From an uncultured Bacillaceae bacterium (GTDB lineage: Bacteria; Bacillota; Bacilli; Bacillales; Pradoshiaceae), in the NCBI GenBank assembly GCA_904501845.1, contig CAJGCH010000117.1:1-8700 (forward strand): a stretch of 8,700 nucleotides of DNA, read 5' to 3'. The translations under genes and the position numbers were made by a program. Positions 1-6,574 of this stretch are shown here, in pieces. Under the pieces are notes generated by a model. The model saw only the letters and a list, made by a program, of their open reading frames with translations, was not told the origin of the DNA and did not search any database. Each line of letters starts with the position of its first letter. Within the stretch, counting starts at the first letter, position 1.

Positions 1-791
1 ATATAGAGTGCGTCTGGCTTAAACCCAATCAGAAGCTGATTATCCTCGCCAACAACCCTGCAAGGTATAATCCGCATCTTCTCTTGCCATCCAATCGGCA
101 TCTTTTCATCATTAAGGCTCATTTTTTCTACACCCTTCTCAATCATCCCCACAACTTCTTTTGGAAGAAGCTTTTCTTTTCCGTGAATCGAAATTATGCA
201 TACAGGACTTCCAGTTAGAGGGTCCATCAGCTGATTTCCCGTATCCACGAGCCCTTTTGCCTCAATCGAGAGGCCATTCAACACGATGCGCAAATCTACT
301 GATTGTTTATCACTCCAATTGGCCAGCTCCAAAACTTGTATATGCTTTCGCGTAAAATGCCAGGCAAGCGGGAAACCAATCATGACAAATATCCAGCTTA
401 TCGGGTCTCCAAAGCTTCCTGGACCGCTAGCAAATCCATTGAGATAGCCTGCTGCCTTAAAATTAAAAAAATAATAGCATCCGAGCAGAATGCCTCCTGA
501 CATGAAGGTCATTGCATATAAGGTAAGCACTCGTTTCATGAAGATCCCGGGAGCTTTAAACCCGAAGGCAATGAAAACCATCAATAAGGAGAAGCATCCC
601 TTAAGCCAGATTTGATCCGCCAAATAGGCAAAAGGCGTAATATACAGCCAAATAATCATTGAGCCCGCTAAGCCTCCGCCAAACATTCTGATCCAGCTGA
701 CCTTTTCCTTCAACAGCAAGGCCGTCCAAACCAGGAGCAGTGAATCAAATACCACATTCAGGAGCCAAATTGCATCAATGTATATTTCCAT
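1..791 (-). CDS. spoIIGA: SpoIIGA, sporulation sigma-E factor-processing peptidase (3' end missing)
   Basis: This is a membrane-embedded aspartic protease that cleaves the pro-sequence from pro-sigma-E in the mother cell after asymmetric septation. The frame is open from ATG at 791 to the window edge and gives 263 residues; the B. subtilis protein has about 309, so roughly 45 C-terminal residues are cut off. The first 145 or so residues hold about five hydrophobic segments (near 5-25, 36-54, 62-80, 88-108 and 130-146). A soluble domain follows with the protease motif LVDTGNQLMDP, whose Asp is residue 183, the same number as the catalytic Asp reported for B. subtilis. The start has a GAAGGATG ribosome binding site just upstream. 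It lies directly downstream of ftsZ with no bpr-like protease gene between them. sigE is expected beyond position 1. Identification is firm; only the C-terminus is unseen. Confidence 0.95.
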   Translation of the reverse strand, partial: MEIYIDAIWLLNVVFDSLLLVWTALLLKEKVSWIRMFGGGLAGSMIIWLYITPFAYLADQIWLKGCFSLLMVFIAFGFKAPGIFMKRVLTLYAMTFMSGGILLGCYYFFNFKAAGYLNGFASGPGSFGDPISWIFVMIGFPLAWHFTRKHIQVLELANWSDKQSVDLRIVLNGLSIEAKGLVDTGNQLMDPLTGSPVCIISIHGKEKLLPKEVVGMIEKGVEKMSLNDEKMPIGWQEKMRIIPCRVVGEDNQLLIGFKPDALY

Positions 792-858
792 GCGCCCATC
801 CTTCATTTGCTTAATTCAGAATATACTAGAAATTATACAGCCTATTCACTTAAAAGGG

Positions 859-875
859 TGTCGCTTCCTGTAAAG
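859..875 (+). promoter_or_regulatory. Proximal tandem 0A-like boxes overlapping the -35 region of spoIIGA
   Basis: TGTCGCT at 859-865 matches TGTCGAA at 5 of 7 positions. A more degenerate copy, TGTAAAG at 869-875 (4 of 7), begins exactly 10 bases away, one helical turn. Tandem 10-base spacing and overlap with the -35 region match site 2 of the B. subtilis spoIIG promoter. Individual matches are weak; the arrangement is suggestive. Confidence 0.4.
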
Positions 876-912
876 TAGACAGGCTCTTTTTATTTGGGAT
901 TTCAACGGTATT

Positions 913-919
913 TGTCGAG
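913..919 (+). promoter_or_regulatory. Distal 0A-box-like site upstream of spoIIGA
   Basis: The sequence TGTCGAG matches the Spo0A box consensus TGTCGAA at 6 of 7 positions. It lies near -91 relative to the inferred spoIIGA start site, close to site 1 (about -94 to -87) known for B. subtilis spoIIG. It is only 26 bases from the base of the ftsZ terminator. A 7-mer can match by chance; the position is what supports it. Confidence 0.5.
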
Positions 920-945
920 GACGATGAGAAATATCAGAAAACGAA

Positions 946-995
946 AGAAGGGTGCTCCATATTGTCTTATCTAGGACAATATGGAGCACCCTTCT
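946..995 (-). terminator. Intrinsic terminator after ftsZ, 21-bp perfect stem
   Basis: The arms 946-966 and 975-995 are exact reverse complements over 21 bases, with an 8-base loop (967-974). On the minus strand the stem begins 14 bases after the ftsZ stop codon and is followed by a T-rich run (TTCGTTTTCTG). The plus-strand side lacks a T run, so it should act for ftsZ transcripts only. The stem is longer than most intrinsic terminators. Confidence 0.9.
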
Positions 996-1009
996 GAATA
1001 TCTATTTAA

Positions 1010-2173
1010 TTATCGGCGACGATTGCGGTTTCTCAAGAATGTTGGTATATCAAGCGCCTCATCCTGATTGCCTTGGTTAGCACTTTGATTGCTTCTGCTA
1101 GGCTCTTGGGAATAAGTTTCTCTCTCTTCCCTTTTCGGAGCTTCTCTTTTCACCGGATTCGGATTAGCTTGAGGTCTCGTTTGACCGAAGTTCGGTCTCG
1201 ATGCCGGACGAGATTGCTCCATTTCGCTAAAGCCAGTCGCGATAACCGTTACTACGATTTCATCCTTCAGGTTCTCGTTGATAACAGAACCGAAAATCAT
1301 ATTCACTTCTTGATCGGAGGCAGATGCTACAATATCAGCTGCTTCCTGCACCTCAAACAGGCTTAAGTTCGTACCGCCTGTAATATTCATCAGGACACCT
1401 TGGGCACCGTCAATAGATGTTTCAAGAAGCGGACTTGAGATTGCTTTTTTGGCTGCTTCTGCTGCACGGCTCTCTCCGGATGCTACACCGATTCCCATTA
1501 AGGCAGAGCCTTTATTGGACATGATTGTCTTAACATCAGCAAAGTCAAGGTTAATGAGTCCAGGGACAGCAATCAAGTCAGAGATGCCTTGTACACCCTG
1601 TCTGAGAACATTATCTGCTTCTCGGAAAGCCTCTAGCATCGGCGTGCTTTTATCAACGATTTCAAGCAAACGATCGTTTGGAATGACAATCAATGTATCT
1701 ACAGATTCTTTCATGGAAGCTATTCCGCCTTGGGCCTGTGTCGAGCGCTTGCGGCCTTCAAAGGTAAACGGTCTTGTAACTACCCCAACCGTTAGAGCAC
1801 CAAGCTCACGGGCAATTTGGGCAACAACCGGCGCGGCGCCAGTTCCTGTACCGCCTCCCATACCAGCAGTTACGAATACCATGTCCGCTCCTTCTAATGC
1901 CTGCTCGATTTGCTCTTTGCTTTCTTCAGCAGCCTTTTTCCCTACTTCCGGGTTAGCCCCTGCTCCAAGTCCGCGAGTCAGCTTTCCGCCGATTTGCATT
2001 TTCACTTCAGCTTTAGACAGATTAAGCGCTTGGGCATCTGTGTTCACAGCAATGAACTCGACCCCTTGTAAACCATGTTCAATCATTCGGTTAACGGCAT
2101 TGTTCCCCCCGCCGCCTACTCCGATTACTTTTATTGTTGCTAACGAATCAATATTTGTATCAAATTCTAGCAT
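1010..2173 (-). CDS. ftsZ: Cell division protein FtsZ (tubulin-like GTPase)
   Basis: FtsZ polymerises with GTP at midcell, or near the pole in sporulation, to form the Z ring that recruits the divisome. The 387-residue protein is full length (B. subtilis has 382). It shows the N-terminal nucleotide loop VGGGGNNAVNRM (about 19-30), the tubulin signature GGGTGTG (106-112) and the catalytic T7 loop NLDFADVK (208-215, Asp210 and Asp213). A disordered linker rich in Pro, Gln, Asn and Arg (about 318-370) leads to the C-terminal peptide DIPTFLRNR (375-383), which binds FtsA, SepF and similar partners, and a basic tail NRRR. The ATG has an AGGAGG site 8 bases upstream. It follows ftsA by 36 bases, so the two are almost surely co-transcribed, and it ends at a strong terminator. 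Confidence 0.99.
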   Translation of the reverse strand: MLEFDTNIDSLATIKVIGVGGGGNNAVNRMIEHGLQGVEFIAVNTDAQALNLSKAEVKMQIGGKLTRGLGAGANPEVGKKAAEESKEQIEQALEGADMVFVTAGMGGGTGTGAAPVVAQIARELGALTVGVVTRPFTFEGRKRSTQAQGGIASMKESVDTLIVIPNDRLLEIVDKSTPMLEAFREADNVLRQGVQGISDLIAVPGLINLDFADVKTIMSNKGSALMGIGVASGESRAAEAAKKAISSPLLETSIDGAQGVLMNITGGTNLSLFEVQEAADIVASASDQEVNMIFGSVINENLKDEIVVTVIATGFSEMEQSRPASRPNFGQTRPQANPNPVKREAPKREERETYSQEPSRSNQSANQGNQDEALDIPTFLRNRNRRR

Positions 2174-2209
2174 GGATAGTCCTCCTATTTTTTCAGTTAA
2201 ATATATCCG

Positions 2210-3499
2210 CTATTCAAAAAACACTCCGAAGAATTTTTTCATCTTGTTGCTCATTTTATCTTCTGGATTTTTCGGTGCTTTTTCTTTTTGTGGCGATTTT
2301 TGAGGTGCTCTTTTTTCAACCGGCTCACTAGTAGCAGCTACTGTGTGTGCTCCTAATTGCAGCCCTTGAGACCTCGCTTTTCTGCAAGCATATGTAATAA
2401 GCCCAACAGAAGTTGTATATTGCGGCTCCCTTACCCCAATATAATTAGGTTCTGCTCCTCTGACACGATTCTGGAAAACATGCTGTGCCAAATCTAAAAC
2501 ACCAGGTGTTTTAACGACACCGCCAGTTAAAACATAACCGCCTAAAAGCTCACTGACACCCATCCTAGCAATCTCATTCTCTACCATTTCAAAGATTTCA
2601 ATGAGTCTCGCTTCCATAATATCAGAAATGACGAATTGATTACACTTCTGCAATTTGTCAGTGCCAATAACAGGAATCGTGAACATCTCTTCCTCAGCAT
2701 CATCATCAATAAAGGCATGTCCATACCGAATCTTGATTCTTTCTGATTCCTCTGTAGGTGTCTTTAATACGATACTAATGTCCTTAGTAATCGTATCTCC
2801 GCCTAGAGGAATAACAGATGCCCCTTTCAGCTCACCATCCTCAAATACCGCAACCGAGGTGGAGCCTCCGCCTATATCTACAAGAGCAATCCCAAGATTT
2901 CTTTCATCCTTGGATAATACGAGTGAACCGGCTGCCATAGGCTGCAAGGCAATATCGGTTATTTCCAAACCTGCCCGTTCCACTGCGCGCAAAGTGTTAT
3001 GTAAAATGGTTCTAAGGCCGGTAATCAAGACACCCTTCATCTCTAGGCGAACACCAGTCATGCCTTTTGGATCGCTTATATCCTCAATCTCATCAACTTT
3101 ATAGCTCACCGGGATACAATCAATAATCTCCCTGTCTGACGGAATAGTCACGAGCTCTGCCTGTTCCTTGACGCGCAGTTTATCCGCTTCAGTGATTTCT
3201 TTGTTTTCATTTGAGACGGCAACGACTCCGTGGCATGGCTGCAAGCGTACATGATTGGCGCTAATTCCGACAATCACACGCTGTATTTTCATTCCAACCA
3301 TTCGTTCTGCCTGTTCTACTGCTTTTCGTATTGACTTGACGGTTTCATCTATGTCAACGATTTGTCCTTTTTTTAAGCCTTCAGATGCAACATTTCCCAC
3401 GCCGATAATGTTTATGGAGTTGTTTTCCATTTCTCCTATAATCACTTTCACTGTGGATGTACCGATGTCCAAGCTCACATAATATTCATTGTTGTGCAC
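2210..3499 (-). CDS. ftsA: Cell division protein FtsA (actin-like membrane tether of FtsZ)
   Basis: FtsA is an actin-fold ATP-binding protein that anchors FtsZ filaments to the membrane and helps recruit later divisome proteins. The 429 residues (B. subtilis 440) show the phosphate-1 motif LDIGTSTVKVIIGE (about 10-23), the phosphate-2 motif VDIGGGST (207-214) and the adenosine motif GYVLTGGVVKTPG (321-333). A charged Lys/Pro/Glu linker leads to the C-terminal amphipathic helix NKMKKFFGVFFE (418-429), the membrane-targeting sequence. The start is GTG, chosen because AAAGGAGGTG lies 7 bases upstream and because the N-terminus HNNEYYVSLDIGTS aligns with the B. subtilis start; no in-frame ATG competes. 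A sigma-H promoter candidate lies about 210 bases upstream, and ftsZ follows by 36 bases. Confidence 0.98.
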   Translation of the reverse strand: MHNNEYYVSLDIGTSTVKVIIGEMENNSINIIGVGNVASEGLKKGQIVDIDETVKSIRKAVEQAERMVGMKIQRVIVGISANHVRLQPCHGVVAVSNENKEITEADKLRVKEQAELVTIPSDREIIDCIPVSYKVDEIEDISDPKGMTGVRLEMKGVLITGLRTILHNTLRAVERAGLEITDIALQPMAAGSLVLSKDERNLGIALVDIGGGSTSVAVFEDGELKGASVIPLGGDTITKDISIVLKTPTEESERIKIRYGHAFIDDDAEEEMFTIPVIGTDKLQKCNQFVISDIMEARLIEIFEMVENEIARMGVSELLGGYVLTGGVVKTPGVLDLAQHVFQNRVRGAEPNYIGVREPQYTTSVGLITYACRKARSQGLQLGAHTVAATSEPVEKRAPQKSPQKEKAPKNPEDKMSNKMKKFFGVFFE

Positions 3500-3506
3500 C
3501 CTTTGG

Positions 3507-3516
3507 CACCTCCTTT
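3507..3516 (-). promoter_or_regulatory. Strong ribosome binding site fixing the GTG start of ftsA
   Basis: AAAGGAGGTG is a near-perfect complement of the 16S rRNA 3' end and ends 7 bases before the GTG at 3499-3497. It is the strongest site in the window and decides the non-ATG start of ftsA. Confidence 0.85.
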
Positions 3517-3643
3517 ATATAGCTAACTCTATTTATTATCAGGTTTATGTCAGCCGTATGCTGCTCTCATAAGCCTTGTTAAGTTCAGAACCTCTTCTGC
3601 TAATGCAGAGAAGCGCATGCCTTGCATACATTCGTCTGCAACG

Positions 3644-3677
3644 GCTGATTATATCAGCATAAGCGGCTAACATAGCC
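3644..3677. repeat. Two tandem short inverted repeats in the ftsA leader
   Basis: Two perfect small palindromes lie side by side: GCTGAT-TAT-ATCAGC (3644-3658) and GGCTA-ACA-TAGCC (3665-3677), each with a 3-base centre. On the minus strand they fall just downstream of the sigma-H promoter candidate. The first also contains a TATAAT hexamer (3653-3648), but no matching -35 is found at 16-18 bases. They could be an operator or small RNA hairpins. Confidence 0.35.
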
Positions 3678-3708
3678 TATATGTCACATATTTTTTGTCT
3701 TTAAAATA

Positions 3709-3737
3709 CTATTCGCCAAAAGTTTATGATATCCTGT
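3709..3737 (-). promoter_or_regulatory. Putative sigma-H promoter of ftsAZ
   Basis: The -35 element ACAGGATAT (3737-3729) fits RnAGGAwww, and the -10 element GGCGAATAG (3717-3709) fits RnnGAATww at all but the last base. There are 17 bases between AGGA and GAAT, the same as I recall for the B. subtilis spoVG sigma-H promoter. A sigma-H promoter upstream of ftsAZ is established in B. subtilis, where it boosts FtsA and FtsZ at sporulation onset. Match and context together make this a good candidate. Confidence 0.75.
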
Positions 3738-3965
3738 TTCCTTTTTGGCATTTAGTAGCAGTTTACAGGGTATTTAGTTTCAAATTGCACTATTTCACAA
3801 AAGTAATTCCATTATGCTGCAAATACCCTTGTTAAATACAAGTCTACACTAAGATGAACGCCTAGAAAAGCCATATTTACAGCGAAAATGATATTACAAA
3901 AGAAACTTGATTAAATTTTATTTAATTTTATTACTTTTTTTTCATTTTAATGATGCTCCATTGAC

Positions 3966-3986
3966 AAAACGAATCTTTTTCGTCTT
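3966..3986 (-). terminator. Weak hairpin after divIB, possible terminator
   Basis: On the minus strand AAGACGAA pairs with TTCGTTTT across a 5-base loop, with one G-U pair. The 3' arm ends in four T. The stem is GC-poor and lies about 80 bases after the divIB stop codon, so termination here would be leaky at best. Confidence 0.3.
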
Positions 3987-4064
3987 AAATGTCATACTCA
4001 GGACTTAATGACTAGTCCCAATTAACCAGATTGATTCAAGATAGTTTTGGAGGTCATCTCCCTA

Positions 4065-4847
4065 CTATTCTTCTTCAGTTGCTTCATCTTCTTCCTCTTC
4101 TGTTTCGGATTCATACGCCCTAAAATAAGAGCCTACTTCCAAATCAATGACCCCTTTATCGTTCTCACCAAGCTGGCTGACGATGGCAGGATAGTGAGTC
4201 ATTTTTTTCGCAAGTGTTTCACCGCTCGCTGTCACCTCATAGCCATCATTCATGAAGAGCGTTATTTTATAGGGAGCTGATTCACTCGGATTATAATGAA
4301 TCTCCGATATGGAATTCATGATTTCCGGCGGAAGATTGTCCAGCTGCTCTACAACTGTCTTAAGAGCCTTTCCTTCCTTAAAGGAAACAAGCAAAGGGCC
4401 CGAGTCAGGAATTACCCTTAATTTCTTTTTTAAAATCGATCCGCTCGTGAGGACCGGATAATAATCTTTTCCTTCCTGAACATAGGCCTTATATTCATAT
4501 TCATCTACCGTAATGACAATCGTATTCGGGAGCTGTCTCGATATTTTTGCCGAGCTTACTTCCTTTTCTTTTTTAATTGCTGTTACTGCTTCGTTTTTTT
4601 TGACTTCCCATAGGTTTTCGTTCAACCGAATGCCGCTTGCAGCAACGATTTCCTTATCAGTGAGATATGAATTGCCTTCCACCTTTATCGATTGGATCTT
4701 ACTTAATGGAGATTGAAAATAAATAATGCTGAAAATCAGCAAAAAGAAAATGGCCAGCAAGGTGATCAATCTTCTGTTTGCTTTCTTTTTACGCATTTGT
4801 TTTAATTTTGGAATTCTATCTTCCAACGATACAATATTTTTATCCAA
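4065..4847 (-). CDS. divIB: Divisome membrane protein DivIB (FtsQ/DivIB family)
   Basis: DivIB is a bitopic membrane protein of the divisome core that works with DivIC and FtsL outside the membrane and is also needed for the sporulation septum. The 260-residue protein (B. subtilis about 263) starts with a basic cytoplasmic segment (EDRIPKLKQMRKKKANRR), then one membrane helix (about 27-44), a POTRA domain (about 47-120), a beta domain ending near VIDLEVGSYFRAYE, and a highly acidic Glu-rich tail. I chose TTG at 4847 because GAGGTG lies 6 bases upstream and the N-terminus MDKNIVSLEDRIPK fits the family; GTG at 4856 is in the same frame but has no ribosome binding site. It stands alone between two gene-free regions, unlike the usual murB-divIB-ylxW order. 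Confidence 0.95.
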   Translation of the reverse strand: MDKNIVSLEDRIPKLKQMRKKKANRRLITLLAIFFLLIFSIIYFQSPLSKIQSIKVEGNSYLTDKEIVAASGIRLNENLWEVKKNEAVTAIKKEKEVSSAKISRQLPNTIVITVDEYEYKAYVQEGKDYYPVLTSGSILKKKLRVIPDSGPLLVSFKEGKALKTVVEQLDNLPPEIMNSISEIHYNPSESAPYKITLFMNDGYEVTASGETLAKKMTHYPAIVSQLGENDKGVIDLEVGSYFRAYESETEEEEDEATEEE

Positions 4848-4853
4848 CCCATA

Positions 4854-4859
4854 CACCTC
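4854..4859 (-). promoter_or_regulatory. Ribosome binding site deciding the TTG start of divIB
   Basis: GAGGTG ends 6 bases before the TTG at 4847-4845. The alternative GTG start (4856-4854) lies inside this site and has only GAAGTAGAG before it. The TTG start is therefore preferred, though no ATG is available in frame. Confidence 0.6.
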
Positions 4860-5166
4860 TACTTCATCACGTGTTAAAACCTGCTCAGCCTAAAGAAGTA
4901 ATAACCGGCCTATAAAACTCTGCTGAAAACTCAAGAATCCAAGCGGCAACTATAGCACTGATGAAATTGCACACACATGGTTGGTATATTTTCTTTATCA
5001 GATTACCCATTTCCCCTTATATAGAGGTCAATTGGTTCTTGGTTATTATCTGTCCCGCCCGAGGCAGTTTAATGAAACGAGAATCTACTCTGTGCCGTAA
5101 CGCTTCTCATTTCAAAGATTAAAAAGAACAAAATAAAAGGCACAAATGATGTCTAATTATGAGAAA

Positions 5167-5175
5167 ATTATAACA
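5167..5175 (-). promoter_or_regulatory. Putative extended -10 promoter for divIB
   Basis: TGTTATAAT on the minus strand is a perfect extended -10 (TGn before TATAAT). It lacks a -35, as extended -10 promoters often do, and an A-rich block (about 5191-5210) just upstream could act as an UP element. It lies about 320 bases before divIB, giving a long leader. Confidence 0.4.
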
Positions 5176-5211
5176 CATCGCACCCTGTATTTTTTCTGTT
5201 TTTTTTCATTT

Positions 5212-5228
5212 CAATCATTAAATGATTG
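5212..5228. repeat. Perfect 17-base inverted repeat
   Basis: CAATCAT and ATGATTG are exact reverse complements around a 3-base centre. It lies some 40 bases upstream of the extended -10 candidate. No T run follows on either strand, so it is not a terminator. It may be a protein-binding site or chance in A/T-rich DNA. Confidence 0.3.
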
Positions 5229-5420
5229 GCAAATTAAACATTGTTAAGGAGGACAGATTGTCTGACCGTCTATCCGCGACATAAGACTCCGGTTTATAGT
5301 TATTTCTGCACCATTATGGAGAAAGGAAAAGGATGAATGCAGATATGCCCAATATGGCAGGCAAGCTGAACATCCACCCCTTTCTTGAGAGTCGCATCCT
5401 CATTAATTAAAAACGATGCC

Positions 5421-6512
5421 TTAGCGCTGCAAATCTTTAATGATTTCCAGCATGCGCTCAGCCGAATCTGGCATGCCTTTTCGTTTAGCAGCCTCTTTCA
5501 TAAGAGTGTTCTTTTGGCCATCAAGCATAATATCATCAATAGCCTTCAGTAATGTGTTCCCATTTAACTCATTTTCTTTGATCATCATCGCTGCCCCATC
5601 ATCTACAAGTGCCTGCGCGTTTTTCTCTTGATGGTTATTAGTGACATATGGGCTTGGAATAAGGATACTTGCAATGCCAAGCGCCGTAAGCTCAGCGATT
5701 GTCGTTGCCCCGGCTCTTGATACTACCAAATCCACAGCTGGCAATATTTCTGGCATATTGTGTATGAATGGCTTCACAATTATATTTGGCGGTGTACCAA
5801 CAAGATCGAGCTCATCCTTCACGGATTGATAATGGACCTCTCCCGTAATATAAATCACTTGATAAGGCTTATCCTTCAGGGCCTCTATATTCTTCAGGAC
5901 AGCTTCATTAATGGCCTTAGCACCACGGCTTCCTCCAAAAATCAGCACAACAGGCTTGGTCGAATCTATACCAAGTGCATCAATGGCTCTAGAACCAATA
6001 TGGGAGACAACTTCAGATCCGCGGGGATTTCCCGTTAAGATGACTTTCTCTTTCGGGAAGAATTGAGCTGACTCCAAAAAGCTGATTGCGACCTTGCTTA
6101 CATAGCGGCTTAAGAATTTATTCGTCAAGCCAGGCACGCTGTTCTGCTCATGAATAATCGTAGGAACTTTCAAGCGGGAGGCGGCATACACAACAGGACC
6201 GCATACATAGCCGCCTGTTCCAATCACGACATCGGGCTTGAATTCCTTCAATAGCTTCTTGCTTTTTGAGACACCTGTCAAAAATCTCATGATAGTCTTG
6301 GCATTTTCAAAGCTAAGAGAACGTTTGAATCCAGTAATCTCGATGGCTTTAAAGGGAATGCCCTCTCTTCTTACTAAATCACTTTCTAAGCCCTTTTCGG
6401 TACCTATGTATAAAAAGCTTGCTTCTGGATTTAATTTCTTGATTTCTCTTGCCAAGGCAAGTGCAGGATATATATGTCCTCCTGTTCCACCGCCGCTTAA
6501 TACAATTTTCAT
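5421..6512 (-). CDS. murG: MurG, lipid II-forming N-acetylglucosaminyltransferase
   Basis: MurG transfers GlcNAc from UDP-GlcNAc to lipid I at the inner face of the membrane, giving lipid II. The 363 residues equal the B. subtilis length. It is a GT-B fold (GT28) enzyme with the N-terminal glycine loop GGGTGGHIYPALALA (7-21), a second Gly-rich motif VIGTGGYVCGP (96-106), HEQNSVPG (121-128), GNPRG (161-165), GGSRGA (193-198), the UDP-binding RAGATTIAE (266-274) and the C-terminal NNHQEKNA (292-299). ATG at 6512 has AAAGGTG 8 bases upstream. It is separated from spoVE by 216 bases with a terminator, so it likely has its own promoter, and it is not followed by murB. Confidence 0.98.
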   Translation of the reverse strand: MKIVLSGGGTGGHIYPALALAREIKKLNPEASFLYIGTEKGLESDLVRREGIPFKAIEITGFKRSLSFENAKTIMRFLTGVSKSKKLLKEFKPDVVIGTGGYVCGPVVYAASRLKVPTIIHEQNSVPGLTNKFLSRYVSKVAISFLESAQFFPKEKVILTGNPRGSEVVSHIGSRAIDALGIDSTKPVVLIFGGSRGAKAINEAVLKNIEALKDKPYQVIYITGEVHYQSVKDELDLVGTPPNIIVKPFIHNMPEILPAVDLVVSRAGATTIAELTALGIASILIPSPYVTNNHQEKNAQALVDDGAAMMIKENELNGNTLLKAIDDIMLDGQKNTLMKEAAKRKGMPDSAERMLEIIKDLQR

Positions 6513-6574
6513 TTATATTCACCTTTCAATGCTAATATAGCAACTCTACTGTTTACCCATATTCTACTACACTA

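Larger units (their letters stand above)
832..919 (-). promoter_or_regulatory. Putative Spo0A-activated sigma-A promoter of spoIIGA
   Basis: A perfect -10 hexamer TATAAT lies at 837-832, about 40 bases before the spoIIGA start. No good -35 lies at 17 bases. Instead GCGACA (864-859) lies 21 bases upstream, inside a 0A-like box. The B. subtilis spoIIG promoter is known for the same feature: a -35-like element about 22 bases from the -10, overlapped by Spo0A sites. Assuming +1 near 825, the two best 0A-like boxes centre near -91 and -37. The -10 is seen directly; the control by Spo0A is inferred. Confidence 0.6.
3500..4064. other. Gene-free region between divIB and ftsA
   Basis: These 565 bases hold no protein gene I can support. 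B. subtilis carries ylxW, ylxX and sbp at this place; no trace of them is visible in any frame. The region contains a very A/T-rich block (about 3901-3950), a weak hairpin after divIB, a sigma-H promoter candidate and two small inverted repeats in the ftsA leader. A 28-codon minus-strand frame at 3545-3631 has no ribosome binding site and is probably chance. A leader of about 200 bases is implied between the sigma-H promoter and ftsA. Confidence 0.75.
4848..5420. other. Gene-free region between murG and divIB (murB position in B. subtilis)
   Basis: These 573 bases have no recognisable gene. MurB, at this place in B. subtilis, is about 300 residues and cannot fit; none of its motifs is visible. 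Short minus-strand frames exist. One of 41 codons (4885-5010) starts at ATG after AAGGGGAA and is hydrophobic in the middle. One of 29 codons (5314-5403), 17 bases after murG, reads as a basic start followed by a hydrophobic helix but has no ribosome binding site. On the plus strand a consensus AAGGAGG (5246-5252) precedes a TTG that opens only 8 codons. I treat all of these as unproven. An extended -10 promoter candidate lies at 5167-5175. Confidence 0.7.

Noticed and set aside
161..500. Two short plus-strand frames (64 and 65 codons)
   Set aside because: They lie opposite spoIIGA, whose minus-strand frame is unbroken with clear membrane segments and the DTGN motif.
867..895. Plus-strand hairpin CCTGT/ACAGG followed by a T run, possible terminator
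   Set aside because: The stem is only 5 bp, and there is no plus-strand gene to terminate. It lies inside the spoIIGA control region and is more likely chance.
1449..2303. 284-codon plus-strand open frame
   Set aside because: It lies opposite ftsZ and the end of ftsA, has no ribosome binding site or family signature, and its composition is that of the reverse complement of the true genes.
3545..3631. 28-codon minus-strand frame in the ftsA leader
   Set aside because: There is no ribosome binding site and no compositional sign of coding; probably chance within the leader.
4001..4019. Inverted repeat GGACT/AGTCC downstream of divIB
   Set aside because: The stem is 5-6 bp with no T run after it on either strand, so it does not qualify as a terminator.
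5246..5284. Consensus AAGGAGG followed by TTG on the plus strand
   Set aside because: The frame holds only 8 codons before a stop, and no plus-strand promoter is visible.
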